A stretch of DNA of 64,000 nt from an uncultured Bacilli bacterium. GTDB taxonomy: Bacteria > Bacillota_I > Bacilli_A > RF39 > UBA660. Positions 34,798-44,574 of the stretch are shown here, in pieces. The stretch is taken from the NCBI GenBank assembly GCA_934120715.1, contig CAKOUW010000001.1, forward strand, positions 372,001 to 436,000. Direction: 5' to 3'. Numbering within the stretch: the first letter of the stretch is position 1; each line of letters starts with the position of its first letter. Both the position numbers and the translations under genes were made by a program. The notes beneath the pieces are model-generated. The model made no database searches and was not told where the DNA came from. It saw only the letters and a program-made list of their open reading frames with translations.

Positions 34798-36387
34798 TTA
34801 TTTTCCCTCCTTATATACTTTTGCTATAGCTTCTGCTACTTTTACTCCATCTATGGCTGATGAAGTTATACCACCAGAATATCCAGCACCTTCACCACAT
34901 GGATAGATACCGGCAATATTGGAGATAAAGTTTTCATCTCTTACAATCCTTATAGGCGATGAAGTCCTACTTTCTAGTCCTAACATGATTGTCTCATCAC
35001 TATCAAATCCTTTTATTTTTGTACCAAAAAAAGGCATGGCCTCCTTTATAGAGTTTGAAATATATTCTGGTAAAAATTCATCTAAATTACTCAAGGTATA
35101 ATTTCCTTTTATAGCAATACAATCTTCATTAATACTTTTAGTTTTTCTTCCTTCTTTAAAGTCTTTGTATAATTGTATTGGTATTTGACCTTTACCGGCC
35201 ATATAGGCTTTTTCTTCTAATTCTTCTTGGTACTTTACTCCAGCTAATTGACTAGTTCCATAGTCTTTCTCTGAGACAGTTACTACAATTGCACTATTAG
35301 CGATAGGTGTTTCTCTTTTATAATTACTCATTCCATTTACGACTAATCTGTTTTTCTCACTAGATGCATTAACTACATAGCCCCCTGGACACATACAAAA
35401 AGAATATACTCCTCTTTTGTCTTTAGTTTGATAAGTTAATTTATAGCTAGCAGGTGGTAAATATTTAGCAAATTCTTTGTATTGGCTTTCATTAATTATA
35501 CTCTGCTTATTAGCAACTCTAACACCTATAGCAAATGGTTTATTTTGAATAGTTAATCCTTTTTTATAAAGCATCCTAAAAGTATCTCTAGCACTATGAC
35601 CTATGGCTAAAACTAAGATATCTGTTTTTATTATTTTATTGTCATTAACTTTTATAGATTTTACTCTACCATTTTCTATTTCAATATCAGTTAATTTAGT
35701 ATTATATAAAATTTCACCACCCATAGAGATAATTTTATTACGAATATTTTTCACTATTTTTCTTAAATTATCTGTTCCTATATGGGGTTTTTGTTCATAT
35801 AAAATTTCTTCATTAGCTCCATTTTCTACAAATATTTGAAAAACCTTATGGCCTCTTTTTTCTTTATCTTTGATAAGAGTATTTAATTTACCATCTGAAA
35901 AAGTACCTGCTCCACCTTCTCCGAAGGAAACATTAGATTCTTCATTTAACTCATTATTTTTCCAAAACTTTTCTACCGTTTTAATTCTATCTTCTACTTT
36001 TTCACCTCGTTCTATGATAATGGGCTTATAATTATTCTCTGCCAATAAATAAGCACAAAATAGACCAGCTGGTCCTGAACCTACTATTACGGGGCGATAA
36101 TTTAGTTCTTTAGCACCTGTTTTTTTAAAACTATAGGGCTTATCATTAGATATAAATATATCTTCTGAGTTTATTTTTCTTATAATATCTTTATCTTTAG
36201 TGGTGTTTATATCAACTTCATATACAAAAAATAATTTATCTTTTTTTCTAGCATCTAGTGACTTTTTTATAATTTTTAATTCTATTATTTCTTTTTCATT
36301 TATATTTAATTTCTTTGATACTGTTTTTAGGAGTTCTTCTTTAGTATCTTTTAAAATGTCTATTTTTATCTGTCTTACTCTAATCAT
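34798..36387 (-). CDS. FAD-dependent dehydrogenase (COG2509 family)
   Basis: A 529-residue flavoprotein of an uncharacterised but widespread family. Residues 1-75 form a small alpha/beta domain (IRVRQIKIDI, LNINEKEIIELKIIKKSLDAR). The FAD-binding motif VGSGPAGLFCAYLLA is at about 100-114, GEGGAGTFSDGKL (about 157-169) and PHIGTDNLR (about 202) follow, and the C-terminus has IYPCGEGAGYSGGI (about 494-507), all family signatures. Substrate unknown. ATG at 36387 has SD AAGGAG and overlaps the upstream oxidoreductase gene by eight bases. Confidence 0.88.
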   Translation of the reverse strand: MIRVRQIKIDILKDTKEELLKTVSKKLNINEKEIIELKIIKKSLDARKKDKLFFVYEVDINTTKDKDIIRKINSEDIFISNDKPYSFKKTGAKELNYRPVIVGSGPAGLFCAYLLAENNYKPIIIERGEKVEDRIKTVEKFWKNNELNEESNVSFGEGGAGTFSDGKLNTLIKDKEKRGHKVFQIFVENGANEEILYEQKPHIGTDNLRKIVKNIRNKIISMGGEILYNTKLTDIEIENGRVKSIKVNDNKIIKTDILVLAIGHSARDTFRMLYKKGLTIQNKPFAIGVRVANKQSIINESQYKEFAKYLPPASYKLTYQTKDKRGVYSFCMCPGGYVVNASSEKNRLVVNGMSNYKRETPIANSAIVVTVSEKDYGTSQLAGVKYQEELEEKAYMAGKGQIPIQLYKDFKEGRKTKSINEDCIAIKGNYTLSNLDEFLPEYISNSIKEAMPFFGTKIKGFDSDETIMLGLESRTSSPIRIVRDENFISNIAGIYPCGEGAGYSGGITSSAIDGVKVAEAIAKVYKEGK

Positions 36388-37600
36388 TAGTTTTCTCCTT
36401 AATACTTTGACCTGCTTTTATACCGCTCATCCAAGCAAATCCTAAGTTATATCCACCACAATCCTCATCTACATCTAATAATTCACCTATTATATATAAG
36501 TTGGAACATATTAGAGACTCCATAGTTTTGGGATTTATTTCTGTTAGGGAAATACCTCCTGACATTACCTGAGCTTTTAATGAGGAGTTAGTTGATATAA
36601 TCTGTAATTTATGATTAGTTAAATTACTTACTAAATCTTCTTTTTCTTCTTCAGTTAAATCTTGCCAAGACATGGTTTCATCAATACCTGTTATTTTTAA
36701 TATAATTTTTACTAGTTTATAATTAAGGGTACCTTCTAATAGTTCTATTATATTTCTATTTCTTAATTTATCATTTCTGTTATCTAGCCAATCTTTTAGA
36801 GGCGTTGTTATTTCTGGATAAAAGTTTATAATAATTTCTTCTTTTTGATTTTGATGTAGTCCTTTGCTTATCTTTTCACTTAAATTAAATATACATATAC
36901 CACTTACACCATAGTCAGTAAGTTGAATTTCGCCTGTTTCTTTATTTATTATTTCATTATTTTCAAGATGATATATAGTAGCATTTGTTCTTATACCTGT
37001 CCATAATTTAAAATAGTTTTTATTTGATTGTAGTCCTACTAATGATGGTAGCGGAGTTAATATTTTATGATTTAGTTCTTTTAAGATATTATAACCATTA
37101 TATGGTTTTGCAATAGAGGCATTACTACCCATTGCTGCTACTACGATATCACAAGTTAGGGTTTCATCTTCACAAATTATCTTGAATTTTTGACTTTCTT
37201 TTATTACTTTTTCTACATATTTATTGGTCTTAATAATTATACCTTTTAATTTAGCCTCTATTAGAAGAGAAGATACTACAGTGATAGCTTGATTTGTTGA
37301 TGGGTAGTAATAGCCATCTCTTATTTTAGGAAGAATGCCAATATTGTTAATAAAATCAAGGACACTATTTTTTATATCATTATTTATAATTTCTGTTAGA
37401 TATTCACTATTATATGAGTGGTAATGAGAAAGATCTTGATCTTGATTCCAGTAGTTACATCTACCATTGCCTGTTATTGCTAACTTTTTGCCACAAGAGT
37501 TATTTTGTTCTAGTATGATAACTTCATTATTATCATTTTTAGCAGTTATGGCTGCTGTTAAACCAGAAGCACCGCCACCTATTATTATTATTTTTTGCAT
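36380..37600 (-). CDS. NAD(P)/FAD-dependent oxidoreductase, HI0933/BaiN-like
   Basis: A 406-residue flavoprotein. IIIGGGASGLTAAITA (residues 4-19) binds the FAD ADP moiety, KKLAITGNGRCN (about 38-49) is the family signature, and the C-terminal block LYIIGELLDVDEDCGGYNLGFAWMSG (about 368-395, quoted here in part: GELLDVDEDCGGYNL) closes the FAD site. Members include BaiN-type bile acid dehydrogenases, but the family is broad and the substrate cannot be assigned. SD CAGGTGAT precedes ATG at 37600. It is the first gene of a run that includes the COG2509 protein and MYG1. Confidence 0.86.
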   Translation of the reverse strand: MQKIIIIGGGASGLTAAITAKNDNNEVIILEQNNSCGKKLAITGNGRCNYWNQDQDLSHYHSYNSEYLTEIINNDIKNSVLDFINNIGILPKIRDGYYYPSTNQAITVVSSLLIEAKLKGIIIKTNKYVEKVIKESQKFKIICEDETLTCDIVVAAMGSNASIAKPYNGYNILKELNHKILTPLPSLVGLQSNKNYFKLWTGIRTNATIYHLENNEIINKETGEIQLTDYGVSGICIFNLSEKISKGLHQNQKEEIIINFYPEITTPLKDWLDNRNDKLRNRNIIELLEGTLNYKLVKIILKITGIDETMSWQDLTEEEKEDLVSNLTNHKLQIISTNSSLKAQVMSGGISLTEINPKTMESLICSNLYIIGELLDVDEDCGGYNLGFAWMSGIKAGQSIKEKTND

Positions 37601-37718
37601 AATATCACCTGGATTTATTGTATCATAATTTAAGTATTATATAAAGTCATAGATATTTATACAAAATCTTAGATTAATAGTTAATATTATTCTCTATAAG
37701 GAAAAATTATTTATAAGC

Positions 37719-37780
37719 AAAAAAACAGATAAGAGTTTGAAGTAGGATATATTTTTCTATTATCTCTTATTCTGTTTTTT
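37719..37780 (-). terminator. Terminator with a long stem after the 571-residue gene
   Basis: AAAAACAGATAAGAG at 37721-37735 pairs with CTCTTATTCTGTTTTT at 37764-37779 (15 pairs, one bulge) around a 28-base loop; seven T follow on the minus strand. Confidence 0.6.
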
Positions 37781-37785
37781 ATTTT

Positions 37786-39501
37786 TTACATGGTTGATTT
37801 TTTTGATGGGTTAGGTGTTGCTGAATAACTGCCACCACTAACCATTGTGGCTAGATTAAGCTTTTTAGCAATGCTTTGCATTAATTGAGAAAAAACCAAC
37901 TCATTATCTATACCATTTTTACAATCAGCCTTATGATATATTCTTCTAAGTAGTTCTTTACTTTTAAAATCAAAACCGCGTTCTTTGGAATATGTAAGAC
38001 AAGTGTCATCCCATGTATATAATGAAACAACTTCGTAATGATCATTAGTATAAGTAGTGAGATCTAATGAAGAATTACATAAAAATTGAGTTAAAGTTCC
38101 GACCTGTTTTTTACTATTATTGCCCACATAAAGTAGTTGTGTTTCTTTATAGTATCTCTGTCCAAGAAATTCAGTATCAGTTCTATATTTCAAATCATAT
38201 ACACCATGGCCATCTGTCTTTATGAATATTAAATCAGGGTTTACATCATCACCTGGAGTATATTTTCCTGTTACATAAGATATTATTTTCTCGTCCTGTT
38301 GGGCATCTTTAAATAAGCCATTTAGTTCGCATAGACTATCAACACCCAATCGGCCTTCATCATATTCTTTTAGGAGATGGCAAAATTCTCCATATATTTC
38401 ATAGCTTCTCTCATTTGGTGAATCAGAGATGGCTTTCTTATAATTATTAGTTACGTTTTGGAAAATTCTACTACTCAATCCTTCGCTACTTATCGATTCA
38501 ATTTCGTCTTTTAGCTTTGATACTTGTGCGTTAAATGAGTCATTATTACAAACCACTTCAAACATTTTCTGTACCTTTTGGTATAGTTTAAAGGAGTTGA
38601 TACTTCTTGCCATATCAAGTAATTGTTCAAGTTCATCTACTCTATCAAGGTAGAACATTGTATCTGCATTTATTTTTTTAAGGTCCATTTGAATATGTTG
38701 CTCGGCCTCTTCTTCAGTTATATTGTCATTTTCTAACAAGTCAATGTAATTGCGCCCAATTCTTGTTACTGATGGTCTTAATTTAGGATTGATTTGAGAA
38801 CTTAATTCTGCTACCTTTTCATTTATGAATTTTGTAGCATTTTTGCGACGTTCGGTTACCATTTTTTGAAGCTTGGCCTGTAAATCATCTATATTCATAT
38901 TTTCAGGTATTTTAAAGTCTGACTGGTTGCTTATTCCATTTTCTTCAAAGAACCGTTTTTTATAGTCAGATAATAGTGATTCATTAGTTGTTGAAAAGTT
39001 ATTAAATAAAGAATTAATCTCTGAAAGTGAGGTTGCATCTTTTACTCGACGTAAATATTCAGTAATTAGCTCGTTAATCTGGTTTTCTAATTTACCATCT
39101 TGTGATGATCTTTTTTGCTCAATTTGCCTAATAATAGATTCTCTTCGACGTGATAGTAAGCTATCCGTAATCTCTGGGGCAACTCTCTGCCCTTTAAATT
39201 TTTCAACTACTCCTTTTCGATTCAATATTTTTATTTCGTCTCTAATTTGAGTCATATCTATTGCATCGTCGTGGCTAACTTCAGGATTTGTGTCAGGATG
39301 ATATGCTGGTTGTAGAATGTTTAATAACCTTCTCATGGATTCACTTGACACTCCCAAACCTTTGCTCATATCTTCAGAACAGGATGCTAAAAAGTCTATT
39401 TTATCTTTGCTATCGGATCTATATACAGTAAGATCTGCATCTAATAATTTTTTTCTAAGTTTTTGATAAAGTTTTTTATATTTTTCTAAATCTGATTCCA
39501 T
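37786..39501 (-). CDS. Uncharacterised protein with a J-domain-like motif
   Basis: A 571-residue soluble protein that I do not recognise. Near the N-terminus, MRRLLNILQPAYHPDTNPE (about residues 55-73), followed by a helix with IRDEIKILN, looks like the HPD loop and third helix of a DnaJ domain, but the first helices are not obvious. Residues about 130-350 are long charged helices (coiled coil likely). The last 170 residues contain strand-like stretches (PDLIFIKTDGHGVYDLKY, YEVVSLYTWDDTCLTYSKER). No membrane segment is seen. SD TTGGAGG precedes ATG at 39501; it lies 21 bases after the carboxypeptidase gene and ends in its own terminator. Confidence 0.55.
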   Translation of the reverse strand: MESDLEKYKKLYQKLRKKLLDADLTVYRSDSKDKIDFLASCSEDMSKGLGVSSESMRRLLNILQPAYHPDTNPEVSHDDAIDMTQIRDEIKILNRKGVVEKFKGQRVAPEITDSLLSRRRESIIRQIEQKRSSQDGKLENQINELITEYLRRVKDATSLSEINSLFNNFSTTNESLLSDYKKRFFEENGISNQSDFKIPENMNIDDLQAKLQKMVTERRKNATKFINEKVAELSSQINPKLRPSVTRIGRNYIDLLENDNITEEEAEQHIQMDLKKINADTMFYLDRVDELEQLLDMARSINSFKLYQKVQKMFEVVCNNDSFNAQVSKLKDEIESISSEGLSSRIFQNVTNNYKKAISDSPNERSYEIYGEFCHLLKEYDEGRLGVDSLCELNGLFKDAQQDEKIISYVTGKYTPGDDVNPDLIFIKTDGHGVYDLKYRTDTEFLGQRYYKETQLLYVGNNSKKQVGTLTQFLCNSSLDLTTYTNDHYEVVSLYTWDDTCLTYSKERGFDFKSKELLRRIYHKADCKNGIDNELVFSQLMQSIAKKLNLATMVSGGSYSATPNPSKKSTM

Positions 39502-39522
39502 AATTTTTCCTCCAAACTTTGT

Positions 39523-40674
39523 TTACTTATATTTACTGGTAATTCCTAAATATTCTTCTAAGCTTACCCAGTCACCATTGTTATATAATTCCTTGGCTAT
39601 TTTCTTTCCTATATAGCGAATATGCCATGGCTCATACATATATCCAGTTAATGATTCTTTATTATATGGATATCTGATAATAAAACCATATTTGTAGCAA
39701 TTTGTGTTAAGCCATTTTCCCTCTTTAGTATTTATAAAGTCTTGATCCAGACTGTTAATATCGGCAGCTAAGCCACTTTGGTGTTCTGAGTAGCCTGCTC
39801 TTGCTGAGTAAGTGTCAGCTGTTGCTACACCATCCCTATTTACATATCGATTATATATAGTATTTTGTGTTGCATAGGATCTGTAGCCACTAATTACTCT
39901 GAGACTTATACCTTGATTAGCAGCATCTGTTTTCATAGTTTCAAAGGCATCATTGAAATCTGTAAGTAATTGTCCTGGGGCATACTCCTTTGGTAAGGCG
40001 TAACTTTTATTAGCAATTAGAATATTATTAACATAATATATACCATTTATTCTCTTTATGGTATAACCCTTTGTTGTTTTACCTATTGTTAAGTTTTCAG
40101 TTATACCTGTTGTTACTTGACTATGCTTATTTTCTTCAACTATTAATTTAAAATCTGAAGTTGTTTTATTACCACTTTTATCTGCTACGACATATGATAG
40201 TGGATATTCTCCTACTTCTTTAGTATCATAAGTACCTTTTATTTCTATTGATACTTTATCATCGCTATTGTCTTTTACTACTATGTCCTTTAATAGATCG
40301 ATATCATCTCCTGTTGTAATTGTTATATCTTTAACACCTTCAATAGACGGTTTTTCATCGTCTACAACTTTTAATTTGAGTAAGATATTTTTACCTTTAA
40401 ATTTTAAATAACCTTTATAAGTACCTGAATTATAAATTTTATTATCTTTTAGAGTTATATTTTCCCATTCTATATTTTTATTATTAATTCGTTTTAACTC
40501 TTTTTTACTAACAAATGATGATATAGTTGGAATTGTATCACCTATTTTTATAGTTACTTCATTTTTATACTTAAGTCCTCTATTACAATATATAAGTACG
40601 GATAACAATATTATTATCACTACAATAAATATAGTTAAAGTAATTATCTTTTTTCTTTTTTTCTTTTTATTCAT
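39523..40674 (-). CDS. D-alanyl-D-alanine carboxypeptidase, VanY-type (M15 family), membrane anchored
   Basis: A 383-residue exported peptidase that trims the terminal D-Ala of peptidoglycan stem peptides. Residues 1-12 are poly-basic, 13-30 a membrane helix. Residues about 45-180 contain an Ig-like DUF5011 module (VVDDEKPSIEGVKDITI; GEYPLSYVVADKSGNKT). The catalytic M15 domain follows with GYRSYATQ (about 262), the zinc motif SEHQSGLAADI (about 296-306) and EPWHIRYIG (about 355-363) carrying the last His. SD AAGGTGAT precedes ATG at 40674. Upstream is a good promoter; downstream is the unknown 571-residue gene. Confidence 0.9.
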   Translation of the reverse strand: MNKKKKRKKIITLTIFIVVIIILLSVLIYCNRGLKYKNEVTIKIGDTIPTISSFVSKKELKRINNKNIEWENITLKDNKIYNSGTYKGYLKFKGKNILLKLKVVDDEKPSIEGVKDITITTGDDIDLLKDIVVKDNSDDKVSIEIKGTYDTKEVGEYPLSYVVADKSGNKTTSDFKLIVEENKHSQVTTGITENLTIGKTTKGYTIKRINGIYYVNNILIANKSYALPKEYAPGQLLTDFNDAFETMKTDAANQGISLRVISGYRSYATQNTIYNRYVNRDGVATADTYSARAGYSEHQSGLAADINSLDQDFINTKEGKWLNTNCYKYGFIIRYPYNKESLTGYMYEPWHIRYIGKKIAKELYNNGDWVSLEEYLGITSKYK

Positions 40675-40695
40675 GTCTAATCACCTTATGTCTAT

Positions 40696-40724
40696 ATTGT
40701 ATCACAAGTGAGGTTAGATGTGAA
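40696..40724 (-). promoter_or_regulatory. Promoter of the VanY-type gene
   Basis: TTCACA (40719-40724, minus strand) and TACAAT (40696-40701) are spaced by 17 bases, ending about 20 bases before the ATG at 40674. Confidence 0.55.
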
Positions 40725-40772
40725 TTATAATTTCACCCCTTTAAACATTTTATTGGATGGCGGTTTAAATAT

Positions 40773-41861
40773 TTATTTAGCAGTTTTAGATATGTTTAAA
40801 AGTATTCCAATACTAGCCATTGATATAAGTAGACTGGAACCTCCATAAGATAAAAATGGTAGGGTTACTCCTGTTACGGGTATCATTCCTATTACCACCA
40901 TTAAATTCATTATAGTTTGAAAGATCATTTGAAAGATCATGGCAAATGATAAGTATTTTGAAAAGAGATCTTTTGTATTTGTTGCTATTTTTATTCCTCT
41001 ATATAAGATAATGGAAAACAATCCAACAACAATAAAGGCTCCGGCTACACCAAATTCTTCAGCTATGATGGAAAAAATGAAATCGGTTTGAGGTTCTGGT
41101 AAATAAAAGTGTTTTTGAATTGAATTAAGAAAGCCCATTCCCAATAAGCCACCTGGTCCTATAGCATATAGGCTTTGAATTATTTGAAAGCCTGTTCCTA
41201 GAGCATCATCCCAAGGGTTGATAAAAGAGGTTATTCTATCCATTCGATATGGAGCAATAATTATTAAAACAGCTACACCTACTAATCCTAAAAGACCTAG
41301 TATTATGAAAAATTTCATATTGACTCCTGATATAAATAGTAGGGATATTATGGCCATTACTAAAATAAGGCCTGTTCCTAGATCGGGTTGAAGCATGATT
41401 AGTCCAAAGAATAACATGGTTATTCCAAGGATGGGGAATACTCCTTTTTTGTAGTCTTTTAAAAATTTATTACTATTAGAGAGATATTTGCTGGAGAAAA
41501 TTATTAAGCCTAATTTGGCTGCTTCACTTGGCTGAATTCCTAATGAACCTATTCCAAACCAACTTCTACTTCCATTTCTAACACTACCTATTCCAGGTAT
41601 TAGTACTAGTATCAATAAAATAAAACAAGTAATTATTATTTTATTAGCATTATCATAATACAATTTGTAATCTATTTTGGAAAAGATTATCATTACTATT
41701 ATACCTATAATTAAAAATATTCCCTGATACTTTAGATAATGAAAACCGTCATTAAACTTATATTCGGCCCAGATACTTGAGGCTGAATATATCATGACTA
41801 CGCCAAATATTGATAGTATTATTACTGAAAAGAACAAAATTTTATCAAAACCCTTTTTCAT
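40773..41861 (-). CDS. ftsW: SEDS-family glycosyltransferase FtsW/RodA
   Basis: A 362-residue polytopic protein that polymerises peptidoglycan together with a class B PBP. Motifs: VVMIYSASS (about residue 19), GIQPSEAAKLGLI (about 106-118), the periplasmic loop with GTGFQIIQSLYAIGPGGLLGMG (in part: AIGPGGLLGMG, about 232-242), QTDFIFSIIAEEFG (about 258-271) and PVTGVTLPFLSYGGSS (about 322-337). Beside mraY it is most likely FtsW. ATG at 41861 is chosen (SD AAGGTG five to six bases upstream); the ATG directly before it is equally possible, and the frame runs 31 codons further back over a terminator. A cognate class B PBP gene lies nearby but is interrupted. Confidence 0.9.
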   Translation of the reverse strand: MKKGFDKILFFSVIILSIFGVVMIYSASSIWAEYKFNDGFHYLKYQGIFLIIGIIVMIIFSKIDYKLYYDNANKIIITCFILLILVLIPGIGSVRNGSRSWFGIGSLGIQPSEAAKLGLIIFSSKYLSNSNKFLKDYKKGVFPILGITMLFFGLIMLQPDLGTGLILVMAIISLLFISGVNMKFFIILGLLGLVGVAVLIIIAPYRMDRITSFINPWDDALGTGFQIIQSLYAIGPGGLLGMGFLNSIQKHFYLPEPQTDFIFSIIAEEFGVAGAFIVVGLFSIILYRGIKIATNTKDLFSKYLSFAMIFQMIFQTIMNLMVVIGMIPVTGVTLPFLSYGGSSLLISMASIGILLNISKTAK

Positions 41862-41915
41862 CATATCACCTTGTTTAATTATATTTATTAAACTATGAGA
41901 AAAGAAGCTGTATAT

Positions 41916-41943
41916 GAAAAAAAGACTTGTTTTAAGTCTTTTA
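41916..41943 (-). terminator. Terminator of mraY
   Basis: An 8-bp perfect stem (AAAGACTT / AAGTCTTT, 41934-41941 with 41921-41928) overlaps the mraY stop and is followed by seven T on the minus strand. Confidence 0.8.
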
Positions 41944-42921
41944 TAGCCAAACACCAAAGATAATTCCGGCCATTGATAAAATTAAGCCACATACCCAAAA
42001 TAATTTTACAATATCAGTTTCTTGCCAACCTAGCTTTTCAAAGTGATGATGGATTGGAGTCATTAGAAATATTTTTTTGTGAAATAACTGAACAGATATA
42101 GTTTGAATTATTACACTTAATGTTTCTATTACAAAGATACTAGCAACAACTAATAGAGTTAATTCTCTATGAGTTAGAATAGCAATTGTTCCCATAGCAG
42201 CTCCTAGTGCTAGAGAACCAGTATCACCCATAAACACTTTAGCAGGATGGGTATTATAGATCAAGAAGCCTAATAGGCTACCAACTAATATTAAACTAAA
42301 AATTCCAATGTCTTCAAAACCTACTACTAATGATATTAAACTAAATGCTATAAAAGCTATAGCCGATAGACCTCCAGCTAATCCATCTAGACCATCAGTT
42401 AAATTAACTGCGTTACTAGCTCCTACTAGAACAAATAAAATAAATAGTCCATATAACCAGCCCATCTCTATATCGATATTTAGGGTTCCAACTATCCATG
42501 AAGTTTGACCTCCACTTCTCATATATATATAAAAGAAGCCAATAGCTATTAGTACTTGCATGAATAGTTTTTGATAAGTAGTTAATCCCTCATTATCACC
42601 TTTTTTTATTGATAGAAAATCATCTAGAAAACCAATACAGGCATAACCTACGAAAGTCAAAATAACAATTCCTAAATTGGATGTATACTGGATTTTATTC
42701 ATTAACACTAGCGCAATAGTTGATACAATGGTTGGAATAATAAATATTAGTCCTCCCATGGTTGGAGTGCCCTCTTTCTTTTTGTGGTTTTCGCTTACAA
42801 AGATACTAATTCTTTGACCTACTTTTAGTCTTTTCAATATAGGAACTAAGAAAAGACCTAAAACTGTTGAAAATAGAAAACCTATCATTATTGCAAAAAT
42901 AGCTTTAGTTAGTAATAACAT
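41941..42921 (-). CDS. mraY: Phospho-N-acetylmuramoyl-pentapeptide transferase MraY
   Basis: Makes lipid I from UDP-MurNAc-pentapeptide and undecaprenyl phosphate at the membrane. The 326-residue protein has ten hydrophobic helices with the motifs HKKKEGTPTMGGL (about residues 46-58), FLDDFLSIKKGDNEGL (about 97-112, the Asp pair), NAVNLTDGLDGLAGG (about 170-184) and PIHHHFEKLGW (about 288-298). ATG at 42921 has SD GGAGTG; a GTG three codons upstream lies inside that SD. It stands between an unknown coiled-coil gene and ftsW, a remnant of a division/cell-wall cluster without the mur genes. Confidence 0.96.
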   Translation of the reverse strand: MLLLTKAIFAIMIGFLFSTVLGLFLVPILKRLKVGQRISIFVSENHKKKEGTPTMGGLIFIIPTIVSTIALVLMNKIQYTSNLGIVILTFVGYACIGFLDDFLSIKKGDNEGLTTYQKLFMQVLIAIGFFYIYMRSGGQTSWIVGTLNIDIEMGWLYGLFILFVLVGASNAVNLTDGLDGLAGGLSAIAFIAFSLISLVVGFEDIGIFSLILVGSLLGFLIYNTHPAKVFMGDTGSLALGAAMGTIAILTHRELTLLVVASIFVIETLSVIIQTISVQLFHKKIFLMTPIHHHFEKLGWQETDIVKLFWVCGLILSMAGIIFGVWL

Positions 42922-42947
42922 TATTGTCACTCCGTTTCTCTTGAAAT

Positions 42948-42956
42948 ATTATATCA
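42948..42956 (-). promoter_or_regulatory. Extended -10 promoter element upstream of mraY
   Basis: The minus strand reads TGATATAAT, an extended -10, about 27 bases before the mraY ATG. No good -35 hexamer is found at the usual distance. Confidence 0.4.
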
Positions 42957-43013
42957 TATTAAAATATTGTTTATGATAAATTAGCTAATTTTAGACATAA
43001 TTTTACATTATTA

Positions 43014-44504
43014 TTAAGAATATTCTTTTACTTTAGCATCGTTTTTTTCTAGGTTTAATTTTTGTTCTTCTCTTATTCTCTCAATTTCATACTCTTTTTC
43101 TTTTAGTTCATCCGATACTCTTTCTAGATTTTTTAAAATATCATCAACCTCTTTTGATACTCCAATATATTCTTTGAATTTTTTCTTAAATTCTTTAATT
43201 ACAGAAGTAATTTGTCCTTCCGTTTTGGTTATTTGACTTAATATATTGTCTAAGTCAGAAATACTAGATTCTATTTCTTTGCTATAGTCAGTTACACGAA
43301 TTCTTCTTACTCTTTGTTGTCTCCTAGTTGGATTCATTAAACGTCTCATATAATATGTTGAAATAGCTGTTGCAGTCATCATAGCTTTAGCACTTCTGGC
43401 TCCTGGCAAAATCATTTGAATGGCTGTAAAATTAAGTAGGTTTTGAGTTTGATTTGAAATACCTAATATGGTTGTTCTTTGCATTTGTTCTACTGTTACT
43501 TGATTAGCTAGTTTAGTATCAATTTCCATTAGAAGAGCCTCTTGTCCTTCTTGAAATGCTCTCAGTTTATCATTTAAATTATTAAAATCACTATATTTAT
43601 CTTTTATACGACTGAGACTTTCATCATCAAGTTGTTTTTTTTCTTTTTCTTTTTCATTTTCAGCATTTATACGATCTTTTTTATTAGATAATTCTTCTAG
43701 TTTTTTTGATATCAATATATATAATGATGAATCTTTTAAGCCCTCTACTACTTTTTCAGACTTAAAATCTTTTATGTATGAATTAACTATATCGATAATA
43801 TAATTATCATTATAAAGACTAACATTTTCTATAGATATACCATCTTTTAATTTTTCTAATTTTTTTATTATTAAGTTTATTTTGTCAAGTAATTCATTTA
43901 TTTCATTTTCATCAATATCTTTATCTATATTTATCATATTATAATTAAATATTTCAGATCTTAATTCTCTTCTTACTCTTTTTAAATCTTCCTCATAAGT
44001 CTCAATTATTTTTTTAGCTCTGACGTTTTGCCATTGTTTATCATCAAATAATATATCAATAGCTTCTTCAGCTTTTTTAGACTCTTCTTTTTTGTCATTA
44101 GATAAATCTTCTATATTATTATCTAGAGATACCCTTTCTGGTTTTAGACTAGGTATTATAACAGTTCTTGCTTCTTTATTAGCCTCTTTTTCTTCTTCGC
44201 TTTGAACTCTTACTATACCATTTTTATATTTGTCTGTTGTAATTTCTATTTCAACTATTTCATTTTCTTGATTGGTTGTTAAAAAGGAAGTCTTTTTGAT
44301 ATCTTCTGATGAAGATGTTGGTAGGTAAAGCCTTTTTTCCTTTTCTTTAGTTTCAATATTTAAAAGAGTATTAATAAGAGCTTGAGTCATTAATATAGGT
44401 ATAACTTTGAAGAAAGTTTTTACTTGTTCTTTTTGAACATCTTTTTCTAATACTTCTATATCATCATCTTTTTCTACTACTTTTGATATTTTTTTACTAT
44501 CCAT
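43014..44504 (-). CDS. Uncharacterised coiled-coil protein
   Basis: A 496-residue highly charged protein without a recognised domain. The N-terminus is acidic; FFKVIPILMTQALINTLLNI (about residues 31-50) is amphipathic. Residues about 165-320 are charged helices with heptad-like spacing. A less polar stretch, NLLNFTAIQMILPGARSAKA then MMTATAISTYYMRRLMNP (about 360-395), could touch a membrane, and after a basic patch (TRRQQRVRRIRV) a coiled coil runs to the end. SD ATGGTGAT precedes ATG at 44504. It follows the ABC-F gene by 70 bases and precedes mraY. A structural role is possible but not shown. Confidence 0.55.
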   Translation of the reverse strand: MDSKKISKVVEKDDDIEVLEKDVQKEQVKTFFKVIPILMTQALINTLLNIETKEKEKRLYLPTSSSEDIKKTSFLTTNQENEIVEIEITTDKYKNGIVRVQSEEEKEANKEARTVIIPSLKPERVSLDNNIEDLSNDKKEESKKAEEAIDILFDDKQWQNVRAKKIIETYEEDLKRVRRELRSEIFNYNMINIDKDIDENEINELLDKINLIIKKLEKLKDGISIENVSLYNDNYIIDIVNSYIKDFKSEKVVEGLKDSSLYILISKKLEELSNKKDRINAENEKEKEKKQLDDESLSRIKDKYSDFNNLNDKLRAFQEGQEALLMEIDTKLANQVTVEQMQRTTILGISNQTQNLLNFTAIQMILPGARSAKAMMTATAISTYYMRRLMNPTRRQQRVRRIRVTDYSKEIESSISDLDNILSQITKTEGQITSVIKEFKKKFKEYIGVSKEVDDILKNLERVSDELKEKEYEIERIREEQKLNLEKNDAKVKEYS

Positions 44505-44574
44505 ATTATCACCATAACAATTTTATCATAAAAGATATTGTAATTACTATTTTTTTATTTAATTTAATTTTAGT

